64,000 nt of DNA, from NCBI RefSeq assembly GCF_020905335.1, contig NZ_JAJJMN010000001.1, positions 2,604,001 to 2,668,000 on the forward strand. Reading direction: 5' to 3'. Of the stretch, positions 32,992-46,100 are shown in pieces (within the stretch, counting starts at the first letter, position 1; each line of letters begins with the position of its first letter). Made by a program: the position numbers and the translations under genes. Under the pieces are notes generated by a model. It was not told the DNA's origin. It was given only the letters and a program-made list of their open reading frames with translations, and searched no databases. Source of the stretch: Flavobacterium lipolyticum. GTDB lineage: Bacteria > Bacteroidota > Bacteroidia > Flavobacteriales > Flavobacteriaceae.

Positions 32992-33914
32992 CAATCAATT
33001 CTAAAGAGACCTATTCAAAATTCATAAAAGCTGAAGCCAAAAGGCTTGGTTTTCTTTCTTGTGGAATATCCAAAGCAGGATTTCTGGAAGAGGAGGCGCC
33101 GCGTCTTGAAAAATGGTTAAACAACAACCATCATGGGCAGATGGGGTATATGGAGAACTATTTTGACAAACGTCTGGATCCTACTTTATTAGTAGATGAT
33201 GCTAAGAGTGTAGTGTCGCTTTTACTAAATTACTACCCAACAGAAACTCAGACCGACGAAAGTTTTAAAATTTCGAAATATGCCTACGGTCAGGATTATC
33301 ATTTTGTGATTAAAGAAAAATTAAAAGAATTTTTACACTCGATTCAGGAGAATATAGGAGAAGTATCAGGCCGTGCTTTTGTAGATTCGGCACCCGTTTT
33401 AGATCGGGCCTGGGCAGCAAAAAGCGGACTGGGCTGGATTGGTAAAAGCGGTAACCTGCTGACTCAAAAAGTAGGATCTTTTTATTTCATAGCCGAACTT
33501 ATTCTGGATTTAGATTTAGAGTACGACCATGCTACAACAGATCATTGCGGATCGTGTACCGCCTGTATTGATGCCTGTCCCACACAGGCAATAGTGGCTC
33601 CTCATGTAGTCGACGGCAGTAAATGTATCTCGTATTACACGATCGAACTCAAAGAAAACATACCTCATGAAATGAAGGGAAAGTTTGATGAATGGATGTT
33701 TGGCTGTGATACCTGTCAGGATGTTTGTCCGTGGAATCGGTTCTCAAAGCCGCATTCCGAACCTTTATTCAATCCCAATCCGGAACTGCTTTCTTTTTCT
33801 AAAAAGGATTGGATCGAAATTACCGAAGAGACTTTTCGGTTAGTTTTTAAAAATTCTCCTATCAAAAGAACCAAATTTGATGGCTTAAAACGCAATATTC
33901 TCTTTCTTGAATAA
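32988..33914 (+). CDS. queG: Epoxyqueuosine reductase QueG
   Basis: The 308-residue enzyme carries out the last step of queuosine synthesis in tRNA (His, Tyr, Asn, Asp), reducing epoxyqueuosine with a cobalamin cofactor and two 4Fe-4S clusters. Seen are the family motifs [27 protein letters not shown] (active site; core cited [12 protein letters not shown]), cluster motifs [16 protein letters not shown] and [11 protein letters not shown], and the short C-terminus without HEAT repeats typical of Bacteroidota. It overlaps the P450 stop by 4 bases. Confidence 0.96.
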   Translation: MTINSKETYSKFIKAEAKRLGFLSCGISKAGFLEEEAPRLEKWLNNNHHGQMGYMENYFDKRLDPTLLVDDAKSVVSLLLNYYPTETQTDESFKISKYAYGQDYHFVIKEKLKEFLHSIQENIGEVSGRAFVDSAPVLDRAWAAKSGLGWIGKSGNLLTQKVGSFYFIAELILDLDLEYDHATTDHCGSCTACIDACPTQAIVAPHVVDGSKCISYYTIELKENIPHEMKGKFDEWMFGCDTCQDVCPWNRFSKPHSEPLFNPNPELLSFSKKDWIEITEETFRLVFKNSPIKRTKFDGLKRNILFLE

Positions 33915-33920
33915 AACTAA

Positions 33921-33949
33921 AAACAGGATGTAGTTTGTCTTGTTTTTTT
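33921..33949 (+). terminator. Probable terminator after queG
   Basis: AAACAGGA (33921-33928) pairs with TCTTGTTT (33938-33945, one G-T pair) across a 9-base loop, followed by more T. Confidence 0.55.
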
Positions 33950-34114
33950 GTTTTTTTAATGATTTTAGGAGTTCTTATTTCGTTTTTTTATACAAATAAA
34001 ACCCCTTAACACTTGTAACTTATTGATAATCAGTAAAATAAGACTTCAAATCGTTTTGATTCTGTAACTATCTAATAATCAATATGTTTATTAAGGAGAT
34101 AAGCTTTTTTTTAT

Positions 34115-34122
34115 TAAATTTG
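34115..34122 (+). promoter_or_regulatory. Candidate -7 element of the first giant gene
   Basis: TAAATTTG matches TAnnTTTG and lies 62 bases before the ATG at 34185. No good -33 element was found at the right distance. The overlapping GTG at 34122 is inside this element, which argues against it as a start codon. Confidence 0.5.
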
Positions 34123-34184
34123 TGTTAAGCCGCCCCAATGTTTTTACTGTTATTTCTTTGTTTTTAATTCAAAAATTTAAATTT

Positions 34185-37100
34185 ATGAAATTAAATTACT
34201 CTGATAAATTACATAAAGGACTAAATAAAACGCTTTTCTTTTTTTTATTTGTACTTCCCGTTTATACTTTTTCACAGAATTGTACTGTAAATGCAAATGC
34301 AGACAGAACAATTTGTCCGGGTGGAGCAACAGCTTTACCGCCGGATCAGTTTTATTTACTGGGGACAGCCAATACGGCACCGGGGACTAATTTTATGGAT
34401 GCTCCGAAATGGAGTCAGATAGGAGGGCCAGCGGTACAAATCGATGATCCGAACGCATTGCAAACCTTAATTAAGGGAGCGATTCCAGGAAATAGTTATA
34501 CTTTTAGATTAACGGCTAAATGTGGCGACGATTCAACCATATTTGATGATGTTGTAGTGACGGTTTCGCCACTTACACGTGCAAATGCAGGACCAGATCA
34601 AACCTATTGTCAGGGGACATATCCACTTAACGGAAATACAGTTGGAGGAACAGAAACAGGAACCTGGAGTATTGTAGGAAATAATAATGCCGGAGTTACA
34701 ATCAACAATCCAAATTCTCCCACTAGTACCATTTCGGTTTCCGGAAATAGTTCCGGTTCGACCACTTTAAGATGGACGATAACAAATGCATCCTGTACTT
34801 CAACGGATGACGTAGTTATTTCAAGCTTGGGCGGAAGAATGCCTGTTACCGCAGGAGCTGACATCACGCTTTCAAACTGTTATTCTGCTACTCAGACCGT
34901 TACTCTTAATGGGAGTTTTGGCGGAAGTACACCAGGACAGCAGCAAGGTACCTGGACAGTTGTTTCAGGACCTGGTATTCCAACTTTTACGAATGCCAAT
35001 CAAAACAATACAACCGTAACAGGTCTGCTTGAAGGTACTTATGTTTTTAGATGGACTGTTGCCGGAACCTGTGCCAATGGAATGGATGAAGTAACAGTAG
35101 TGGTTCCGCCTCCAACAGCAGATGTTACCAATGTGAGTGGTTCAACCGCTTATTTTTGTGATGGCCGAACCTCAACAATCCTTCAGGGAACAATACCCCG
35201 ATACGTAAATGAAAGTGTGCAGTGGACACAAACCGGAGGCCCGACAGCTGTAATTCAAAATCCGACTTCCCCTTCCACAGCAGTGTCAGGAATGACCACA
35301 TTAGGAATCTATACTTTTTTGTACACCCTGACTAATAGTGTAACAAATTGCGTGACGACGGCTAACTATGTCGTCGTCTTAGAAGATATAATATCCATTT
35401 CAGGAGGTCCGGATCAGGTTCTGGGCTGTAATGAGTCTGAGGCAACAATTCCGGTAACTTTTGCAGGTAATGGGCAAATGAGCTGGCAGATCGTATCAGG
35501 CCCAAGTATCAACCCCATTCTGAATCCGCCCTATCCTTCGTTCCCGACACCTCCGGTGAATTTTTCAGGAAACAGTCTTACGATTAGTCAATTGACTTTT
35601 TCAGGAACTTATGTTGTTCGGTTAATTAAAGCGCCAAATCAGGGGAGTCAGTGTGAAACTGTTAATGATAATGTGACATTGGTGGTATCTGCAACTCCTA
35701 CCACTTCGAGTGCTGGAACGATGCAGATAGTACCTTGTAATTCAACTTCCGGAACATTGGCAGGAAATCTGGTCGTTCGGGGGAAAGGAAAATGGTCACA
35801 GATTTCGGGCCCTAGCAGTGTGACCTTTTCTGATGTCAATAGTCCCACTACAACAGTGTCTCCCTTAATTAACGGGGCATATAAATTTAGATGGACCATT
35901 TCCGGTGGAGAAGCTTGTGAGGTATCTCAAAGCACTTCTGAGGTTTTGGTATCCAGTGTTGCCCCTACAGCTGCTAATGCGGGACCTGATCAGGCAGTTT
36001 GTTTCGGGGCAAAAGTTCAACTACAGGGAAATGCCATACAGAACAGCGAAAATGGTACCTGGACAGTTTCTCCCAGTGCCGGTGTAATTATTAGCGATCC
36101 GGGTGATCCAAATACCAAAGTAAGCGGATTGGCTGCCAATACAACGTATACTTTTACCTGGACTATTGTAAACGGCTGCGGTACGTCGGCAGATACAGTT
36201 GATGTTGTTACCAATGGAACAGAAGGAGCGGATGCCGATGCAGGAGCTGCTCAATGTTTTCCAACCGGTACCAGCACGATTACCTTAAACGGAAATGATC
36301 CTGCTCCCGGAACCGGTATTTGGACTCAAACAACGGGAACACCGGTAACCATTACAAATCCAACGCAATATAACACTACGGTAACAGGATTAAGTGACGG
36401 AGATTATACTTTCAAGTGGACCGTTAGTAATGTGGGCTGTGCTGATGGTGAAGATAGTGTAGGTATAACTATAGCACCTGATATTACTGTAGCTCAGGCA
36501 GGTCCTGGTCAAAGACTATGTGCCAATAATACAACAGTAACCGGAAATGCACCAGCTTCCGGAGAAAGCGGCCTATGGGAATTGGTTAGTGGAGGAGACG
36601 GACCTGTTATTACAAATCCGACTAGTCCCACTACTACAATCACGGGACTAACTTCAGGTTCTTGGGTGTTCAAATGGACCATCTCAAGAGGATTCTGTGT
36701 GAGTACATCAGCTACGGTACAGCTTAATGTTGATGAAGGTCCTTCACCGGCAATCGCAGGACCTGATCAAACGGTTTGTAATCAAAATTCGGTTACGCTC
36801 GGGGCAACTCCTCCGGTGATCGGCAATGGAATATGGTCGTTAGTCAGCGGACCCAATTCGCCTGTGTTTTCAGATGCTAGAGCGGCTAATTCAACTTTAT
36901 CCGGACTTATAACGGGAGAATATATTTTAGAATGGACAACCTCTACAGGAATAAATTGTCCGACAAACCAAGATCAGATGACTGTAAAAGTAACGGAAGT
37001 TGCAGCTGCGGGGTCTGATTATGCCACCTGCTTAGAGGGACCTTTATATTTAACGGGTAATCCCAACAGTACAGGAACCTGGACTTATGTTTCCGGAGGA

Positions 37101-40100
37101 GCAGGAGTGCCAACCATTACAACAACCAGTAACAATAGCGCGGCAGTAACTAATTTAATACCGGGTGTTTATGTGTTTCGATATACTATCGCGGCACAAG
37201 GCCTTTGTCCTGAAACGTCAGATGATATTCAGGTAACGGTAAACGGTCAGATTACAACACCTCCAAATGCGGGGCCTGATCAGGAATTTTGTGATGTAGG
37301 TGCAGGAGGATTTCAGCTGGCAGCGTCGGTACCTGATCCCGGAACAACAGGAAAATGGACCCTATTATTTGGCCCGGGAACGGGATCTTTTGTAAACGAT
37401 ACCAATCCTAATACGATGTTTATAAATCCGGGTTATGGCTTTTATGTGTTTAACTGGACCGTTAGTTCAGGAACCTGTAGTGAGTCGGATCAAATTAGGA
37501 TTGAGAATTCAGAACCGCCTTCACAGGCCATTGCGGGTGGGGATAAAAGTATTTGTGGATCTGTGACAGATCTAACGGCAATTCCACCACTGGCAGGAGT
37601 GGGAAAATGGGCTCAGGTTTCCGGACCAACTACAGCGGTATTTAGTTCTGATATTATGCCTACTACAACGGTTAGCAATCTGACACAAACAGGAGGGGTA
37701 TATGTTTTTAGCTGGACCGTTAGCAATGGAGCGCTTTGTCCGTCTACAACAGATTCAGTTCAAATTACGGTGACTGCAGATTTAACAGTTCCTAATGCCG
37801 GACCTGATCAGACGATTTGTGAATCTGATAGTGCAACTTTAGCCGCCAATGTCATTGCAGTTGGAACTGGCCAATGGTCAATAAGTAGTGGACCGGCAGG
37901 AATTTTTTCTGCTGCTTCGAGTCCGACTTCTACATTTACGCCAAGTGCTTCGGGAACTTATGTTTTGAGATGGACAGCCACAAATCTGAGCTGTCAATTT
38001 TTTGATGAGCTGACTTTAACGGTTAACCCTCTGCCATCCACTTCAAATGCGGGAACTCCAATTAGTATCTGTGAATTTCAAACACTTACTCTGGCAGCAA
38101 ATACACCAATAATCGGAACGGGTTTATGGACACAAGTTTCAGGGCCGGTAACGGTAAGTTTTACAGATGCCACTTCTCCAACAACAACGGTTCTGGGGAC
38201 ACAGGCAGGTAATTATGTTTTTAGATGGACGATTACAAGCGGAGTGTGTGCATCAAGTTCCAGTACTGTTTCAGTAACCGTAAATGCATTGCCGCCTTTA
38301 GCAAATGCAGGAGCCGATCAGACGATTTGTAATACGGGAACCGCAACCTTAAATGGAAACAATCCGGTAACGGGAACAGGTGTGTGGACTTTTGTCACGA
38401 ATCCCGGAGGTACGGCAGTAATCACCAATGCCAATGCTTTTAATACTACGGTAACGAATATATCAGTAGGAACAACGCGATTAAAATGGACGATCAGTAA
38501 TGGTTCTTGTAATTCTTATACAGATGAAGTCAATATAGTACGGCCTTCTGACTTAGTTCTTCCGGCATTAACAAGTGACACCACCATTTGCGAAGGAGGT
38601 ACCACAACTTTTACGGCTAGCCCAACCGGAAGTATAGCTCCTTATACCTATCAATGGCAAACTTCTGCCAATGGCGTAACGGGCTGGGCCAATATTTCAG
38701 GGCAAACGAATGCTTCTTTTTCCACTAATAATGCTTTAACAACCGGAGATTATTATTATAGAGTAATGGTTTCGAGTACTTGTACACAGGTTACGAGTAA
38801 TGTGGCAAAACTTACGATTATTGCGGACCCCGTTGTCACAATTCAGCCAACAGGAAGTACAATTTGTTCGGGAGATACACATACGATGACGGTCGCTGCG
38901 ACAACTACCAATACCGCTGCAGGAACGATTGGGTATCAATGGCAAAGTTCGGTGAATGGAACTTCGGGCTGGACCAATGTTTCAGGAGGAAGTGGAGCCA
39001 ATACCGCAACTTATACTACAGCGGCCTTAACATCGAATTTGTATTTTAGGGCACAAATTACACAATCGGGAAGCGGCTGTGAAACCTTCTCCAATGCGGC
39101 ATTGGTCAATGTTGCACGAATTACAACGCAACCTGCAACTCCGGCGGCTATTTGCGTAGGTGGAATTGTAAGCATTACTATTGCTGCCACACTAGATGGA
39201 GGTGCGGGAACGCTTAGTTATCAATGGCAAAGTAATTCAGGTGCGGGTTTTGTAAATGAAACCAATGGGACGGCAACAACCGCTAATTTTACGTCTGATG
39301 TTTTAAATGTTACCACCCAGTTCAGATGTCTGATAACTTCATCAACAACCAATTGTGTATTGACTTCAAATACGGTTACAGCAACTGTAGTCGCTGATCC
39401 TGCCATATCAGTTCCGCCAACAGGCAGAATTGTCTGCTCAGGCGGAGCATTTACCTTATCGGTTACAGGAACAGGCGGAACTCCGTCTTTAAATTATCAA
39501 TGGTACAGCAGTTCGGATAATATAAGTTTTGCGCAAATATCTGGTGCGACTTCCAGCACCTATACCACTCCGGCATTAACACAGGATACTTATTATCGTG
39601 TAGATGTTTCGGCTACCGGAAACGGTTGTGGTCTGGTATCTTCCAATAGCGTATTAGTGGATGTAATTCCTGATCCGGTTGTGAACCAGCAGCCTATTGG
39701 AAATACAATCTGTTCCGGTGCGACACATACCATGACAGTAGTAGCTTCGGGAGATCCTTTGGGAGGAACTTTGATTTATCAATGGGAAAGATCGGCAAAC
39801 GGTACAACAGGCTGGGCCAATACAACCGGAGGAAGTGGTGCCACAACAGCCGCTTACACCACCGGAGCGTTAACTTCTACTTTTTATTACAGAGTAAGAG
39901 TGAGACAAGCTGCAAATGGCTGCGAAGTTTATTCAGACGCCGTAGCAGTATTTGTGGCAACTATTGCTACCCAGCCAGTAACTCCAGTGGCTATATGTGT
40001 GGGAGGAATTGTAAATATTAGTATTTCGGCTTCTTTAAATGGAGGTACGGGATCACTTAGTTATCAATGGCAAAGTAATTCGGGTTCAGGTTTTGTGAAT

Positions 40101-43100
40101 GAAACCAATGCAACGGCAACTACGGCTAATTTTACTTCAGATATATTGAATGCAACAACCCAATTCAGATGTTTAGTGACCTCATCGACTACCAATTGTA
40201 CTTTAACCTCCAATACCGTTACAGCAACAGTGGTTCCGGATCCATCTATTACCGTTCAGCCAACAGGAGCGACAATTTGTTCGGGAGGAAATCATACTTT
40301 ATCGGTAACCGGAGCGAATGGAACTCCGACCTTAACTTATCAATGGTATAGCAGTACAAATAATGCGACTTTTACAGCCATAAGCGGGGCAACGGCAGCA
40401 ACTTATGCAACTCCTGCTTTAACACAAACTACTTATTATAAAGTTGAGGTTTCGGCCAGTGGAAACGGATGTAATACCATTACTTCGAACGTAGCGACCG
40501 TAACGGTTTTGTCGGCCATTACCATAGTGACACAGCCGGTGTTTAAAACAAACATCTGCAGTGGTTCAAACGCCACCTTAAATGTAGTAGTGGCAGGAGG
40601 TTCCGGAAATTATGTGTACCAATGGAAAAGCTCTGCTGCTTTAGCGGGTCCGTTTACTGATATTTCGGGTGCAAATTCGGCATCTTATACGACTCCAAAC
40701 TTAACGGTGACTACTTTTTATCAGGTGGCCATTTCTGATCCTACTCAGGGATGTATACCAATTTTATCGAGTATTGCTTCCGTAATTATTCCAAGTATTA
40801 CGACTCAGCCTGTTAATCCGAATACCGTTTGTGTGGGAGGAACAGTGTTGATGTCAACAGCGGCTTCTGCTAACAATGGGTCGGCTTCGTTTACCTATCA
40901 ATGGCAGCGTTCTCCTGACGGGGTTAATGGTTGGGCTGATATTACCGGAGAAATCAGAGCACAAAATCCGAATTATTTGACAGGACCACTTTCAGTTACA
41001 ACTTATTATCGTTGTGTAATCACTTCGTCAAATCCAAACTGTACTCTTATTACCAATGTTGTAGTAGCAAGTGTTATTCCGGATCCAACGATAGGCATAC
41101 AGCCCGTGAGCGGAAATATTTGTGAAGGAGGTGTGTTTACGATGACATCAACTGCCCAAAATGGTTCTGGAAACTTTACCTATCAGTGGCAAAAATCGTT
41201 GGATGGAACAACAGGCTGGGCAAACGTAACGGATGGTTCAGGAGCCAATACAACAACTTATACCACCGGTTTTGTAAATGCCGATGCGTATTACAGATTA
41301 AATGTAACAGATTCAGGTGTTGGATGCGGAACTATAAATTCTAATCCGGCGAAAGTAGATGTTTTTGAGATTCCAATAATCAGCACACAACCCAAAGATG
41401 GGGAAGCCTGTATTAATGAGACTCATACTTTTACCGTTGTGGCAGCAGGAAATATTTCCGGAAGCCCAATATTGTATCAATGGCAAAGTGCTGCTGCTTT
41501 GGCAGGACCTTATACAGATGTAACAGCTGGAGTTGGTGGTACAACAGCTTCTTATACAACACCTGCTTATGCGACCGCAGGAAACCGTTATTTTAGAGTT
41601 ATGATCTCTCAGGCTGAATCCGGTTGTCGTACCTTTTCCAATCAGGTAACCTTACAAGTTTTTAATCTTCCGACCGCCCCAGTTGGTGCAGTAACAGAAC
41701 AGCCTTCCTGTACCATTGCTACAGGTACTGTTAATATCACGAATCCGGATCTGGGTACCGGTTATGAATATAGCAGTGATGGAACAATTTTTCAGGCCAG
41801 TAACGTTTTTACAGGTTTACCTTCCGGAAACGTAACGATTTATGTCAGACGGGTAGGGCTGAATACTTGTATTTCGTCAGGGACTATCTTTACTATTTTT
41901 AACAGAATTTGTGCAGTTCCAGAAAATTTTGCCTCAATCTCCGGAGACACAGGTGGAAGTACCGCACCACATTCTATATTAGACAGCGATACCATAAACG
42001 GAGTGATTTTGAATCCTTCATCGGTTAATGTGACCATAAACTCTATTTCAAGTTATTTAACCTATGATTTTAATCCGCTATCCAGAACCATTTCTGTGGC
42101 ACCGGGAACACCAGCGGGAGATTACACCTTAACTTACACGATATGTGAAATTGTAAACCCGGGAAATCCGTCAGATCCTTCCAATTTTAAAAATTGTTCT
42201 ACAGCAACAGAGGTAATTAGTGTAACCACTGCCGGAATTGATGCCAAAATCGATATTGTTAGGTATCTCGTAAATGGATACACGGGAGCTAACAATGTAA
42301 TCAATGCCCTGACGAATGACAGATTGGCCAGTGCACAGGCAACATTATCTAATGTGACACTTTCTGTAGTAAATCCGGCCTTGCCGATTGACCCTTTGGT
42401 TACAACAGTTCCGTATCTGGATATTACCACCGGAAATGTAAATGTTCCGCCGGGAACTGTAAAAGGGCTATATGAAATTGAATATAAGATTTGCGAAATT
42501 GGAGTCCCTACAAATTGTGATACTGCATTTATTTTGGTTCCTGTTGGAAATGCATTAATTGTAGCGAATGATGATAAAGTAGAAAATATAAATGGTTATT
42601 TAGGGCAAATGAACGCCGCAAACGCTTTAACCAATGATAGTTTAAACGGAGTTCCAATTACAGCAGCAAATTTTGATGAAATAACAATAACACAAAATAT
42701 AGCTGCTACACCTTTGTATCCTGGTGCTAATGTGCCTGTCTTTAGTTCTGCGACAGGAAGTATTAGCATTCCTGCAGGAACTCCGGCCAATACTTATTTT
42801 ATCACTTATACTATTTGCGAAAAATTAAACCCAACCAATTGTGCAGACGCTAGTATTGCAGTTGTCGTAAAAGCTGCTCCGCTAATTGTAAATGACGATC
42901 AGGTAAACAATGTAAACGGTTACGAAGGCGGGGTAGATGTGATTAATGTTTATACCAATGCAGCAGGCGCTGATACTTTTGACGGGCAAGTCATTAATAT
43001 CAATTTGGCCAATTTATTGACCCCATCCATTTTAACACCTGCCCAGCCTAAAGTTCCGGGAGCTCCGGTTCCGGAATTGGATGTTTCGTTAGGTTTTGTG

Positions 43101-46100
43101 ACTGTTCCACCGGGAACTCCGGCAGGGCAATATCAAATTAAATATCAGATCTGTGAAGACCTTAATCCCGGCAATTGTGATGATGCAATTGTAATCATTA
43201 ATGTAGTTGCACCAATTATTGAAGCCATTGATGATACCGTTTTAAATGTGAATGGTTATGATGGAGCAGACGATATTATCAATATTTATGATAACGATTT
43301 ACTGAATGGAGGCATGCTGGACCTTCCGGATATTACGACAACCGTTATATCAACTCCAGCGGCTATAAATGGCGGTCCGGTTCCGACACTTGACAGCGTT
43401 ACCGGTTTAGTAGACGTTCCCCCGGGCACACCGGCAGGAGAATATAAGTTTGTGTATAAAATATGTGAGAATCTAAATCCGACGAATTGTGATCAGGCAG
43501 TCGTTACCATTATAGTTGTTCCTGCGCCAATTGATGCCGTAGATGATGCTAATTTTGCCCCAATTAATGGGTTTGTTGGTGATCCGAATGCTTTAAATGC
43601 TTTAAACAACGATACCTTAAATGGTTTGGCAGTAATTCCTTCGGAAGTAACGATTACTAATATTATTCCGGCAACACCTATTAATGGAGGTCTCGTTCCG
43701 GTATTAAACGCAACAACAGGAAACGTAAGCGTACCACCGGGCACTGCAGCGGGAATTTACTTTATAGGTTATCAGCTGAATGAAAAACTAAACTTGTCAA
43801 ATAACGATGCTGCTATTATAACCGTTGAGGTTTCGGCTCCGTTAATTGTCGCAAATGATGATACCATTGCTAATGTCAACGGATATGTAACGACCAACAA
43901 TGCAATTGATGTTTTACTAAATGATACTCTTAACGGAACTGCAGCTAATATTTCGAAAGTAAACATTACAGTTGACGTTCCCGCAACACCAATAAACGGA
44001 GGCCCGGTTCCGGTATTAGAACCGCTAACAGGATTTGTTCGTATTCCGGCAGGAACTCCGGCTGGCGATTATGAGATTAAATACCATATTTGCGAAAAGA
44101 TAAATCCGCTGAATTGTGACAATGCTACAGTTTTCATTAATGTAACAGGAGCTCAAATAGATGCCGTGAATGATGCCGTGGCCAATATCAATGGTTTTAC
44201 AGGAGCAGTTAATGTACTAAATGCACTAACGAACGATACTCTAAACGGAGCGGCCGTTATTCCTTCTCAGGTAACCATCAGTAATGTAGTTCCGGCAACA
44301 CCAATTAATGGCGGAGCGGTACCAGTTCTAAATCCTTCAAACGGAAATGTAAATGTACCGGCAGGAACCGCAGCGGGAACTTACACCATTCAATATCGCT
44401 TGAACGAAAACTTAAATCCTGCCAATTTTGATACGGCAACTATAACTATTGATGTTATAGCGCCAACGATCGTCGCCAATGCAGATAACGCAGGTACGAT
44501 TAATGGGTATACAGGCGGAACAAACATCATAAATGCCATTACAAATGACAGACTGAACGGTTCGGATATTCAATTGGTTAACATTGATATTACATCTGTA
44601 AGTGGAATAACTCCAACAGGATATGTTTCCGGCAACCCGGTTCCGGTATTGAATACTGCGACAGGAAATGTCGATGTACCGGCAGGAACTTCAGCAGGAA
44701 TTTACGTTATTCACTATCGTATTTGCGAAAAACTAAATCCGTCCAATTGCAGTGAGGCAGATATAACCGTAAACGTTATTGCCCCAATTATTGATGCTAA
44801 TAATGATTTTGCAAGTAACATTAACGGCTATGTTGGTGCAAACAATGTAGTAAATACGCTAACTAATGATGCCCTTAATGGAGTAACAGCACAAGCCACT
44901 CTGGTTAATATCAGTGTTTTGAGTACTACGCCACCGCCAACATCAACAAATGGAATTGTTCCGGTATTGAATACCACTACAGGAAATGTAAATGTACCGC
45001 CAGGAACCTCCGCAGGGACTTATTTCATTCAATATCAAATTTGCGAAAAACTTAATCCGACGAATTGTGATCAGGCAACGATTATCATAATTGTAAACGC
45101 ACCTCCGATAGTTGCCGAAGATGATACCATCACAAACGCAAACGGCTTATCAGGAATAAATAATGTACTGAATGCTTTTACAAACAATGATACGTACAAC
45201 GGAGTTCTTCTAACAGATGTGAGTTTAATTAACCCAACAATAATCAGTGGGGCAACTTCTATCAATGGTGGACTGGTTCCTGTCTTAGATCTGGCGACTG
45301 GTTTTGTTAGCATTCCGGCAGGTACACCGGTGGGAACTTATCAGATTAGATATAGAATCTGCGACAAATTAAACCCGGCAAATTGCGACGATGCCATTAT
45401 TACTATTGTAGTAGCAGTTCCGACAATTGTTGCGAATGATGATGCCGCTGACAATATCAATGGATTAACCGGAGCAAGTAATGTTTTAAATGCGTACGCC
45501 AACGATACTTTAAACGGAACAACAATTCTGCAGACCAATATTAATAGTACGCTTATTACCGCGGCAAACTCCATAAACGGAGCTGCAGTTCCTGTTTTAA
45601 ATATTCTTACCGGTGCTGTAGATGTTCCTGCGGGTACGGCTGCGGGAATATACTCTATTGTATATAAAATTTGTGACAAATTAAATCCGTCAAATTGCGA
45701 TGAAGCGGTTATCAAAATAACGGTAGCACAACCTTCCATTCAATTGCTTAAACAAGGTGTTTTCGTTGACTCCAATGGTGATGGGTATGCACAGCCGGGA
45801 GAGCAAATTCGTTATTCCTTCGTTATTACCAATACGGGAACTTTAGATTTAAACAATGTGGTGGTAACCGATCCAAAGGCAAATATTACAGGTACACCAA
45901 TCGCAGTTTTGGGAGTGGGGCAATCCAATACAACAAGTTATAAAGGCACTTATGTGTTGACTCAGGCAGATATTAATCTGGGCTATGTCGAAAATCAAGC
46001 TTTGGTTACAGCACAGCCGACTAGCGGATCAGCCATTCAGGATTTGTCCGACAGTAATGATCTTACCTTAATTGGACCTAATGACCCTACAATTACTCCG

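Noticed and set aside
34122..34184. GTG start for giant gene 1
   Set aside because: It lies within the TAAATTTG promoter element and would put 21 residues before a normal signal peptide.
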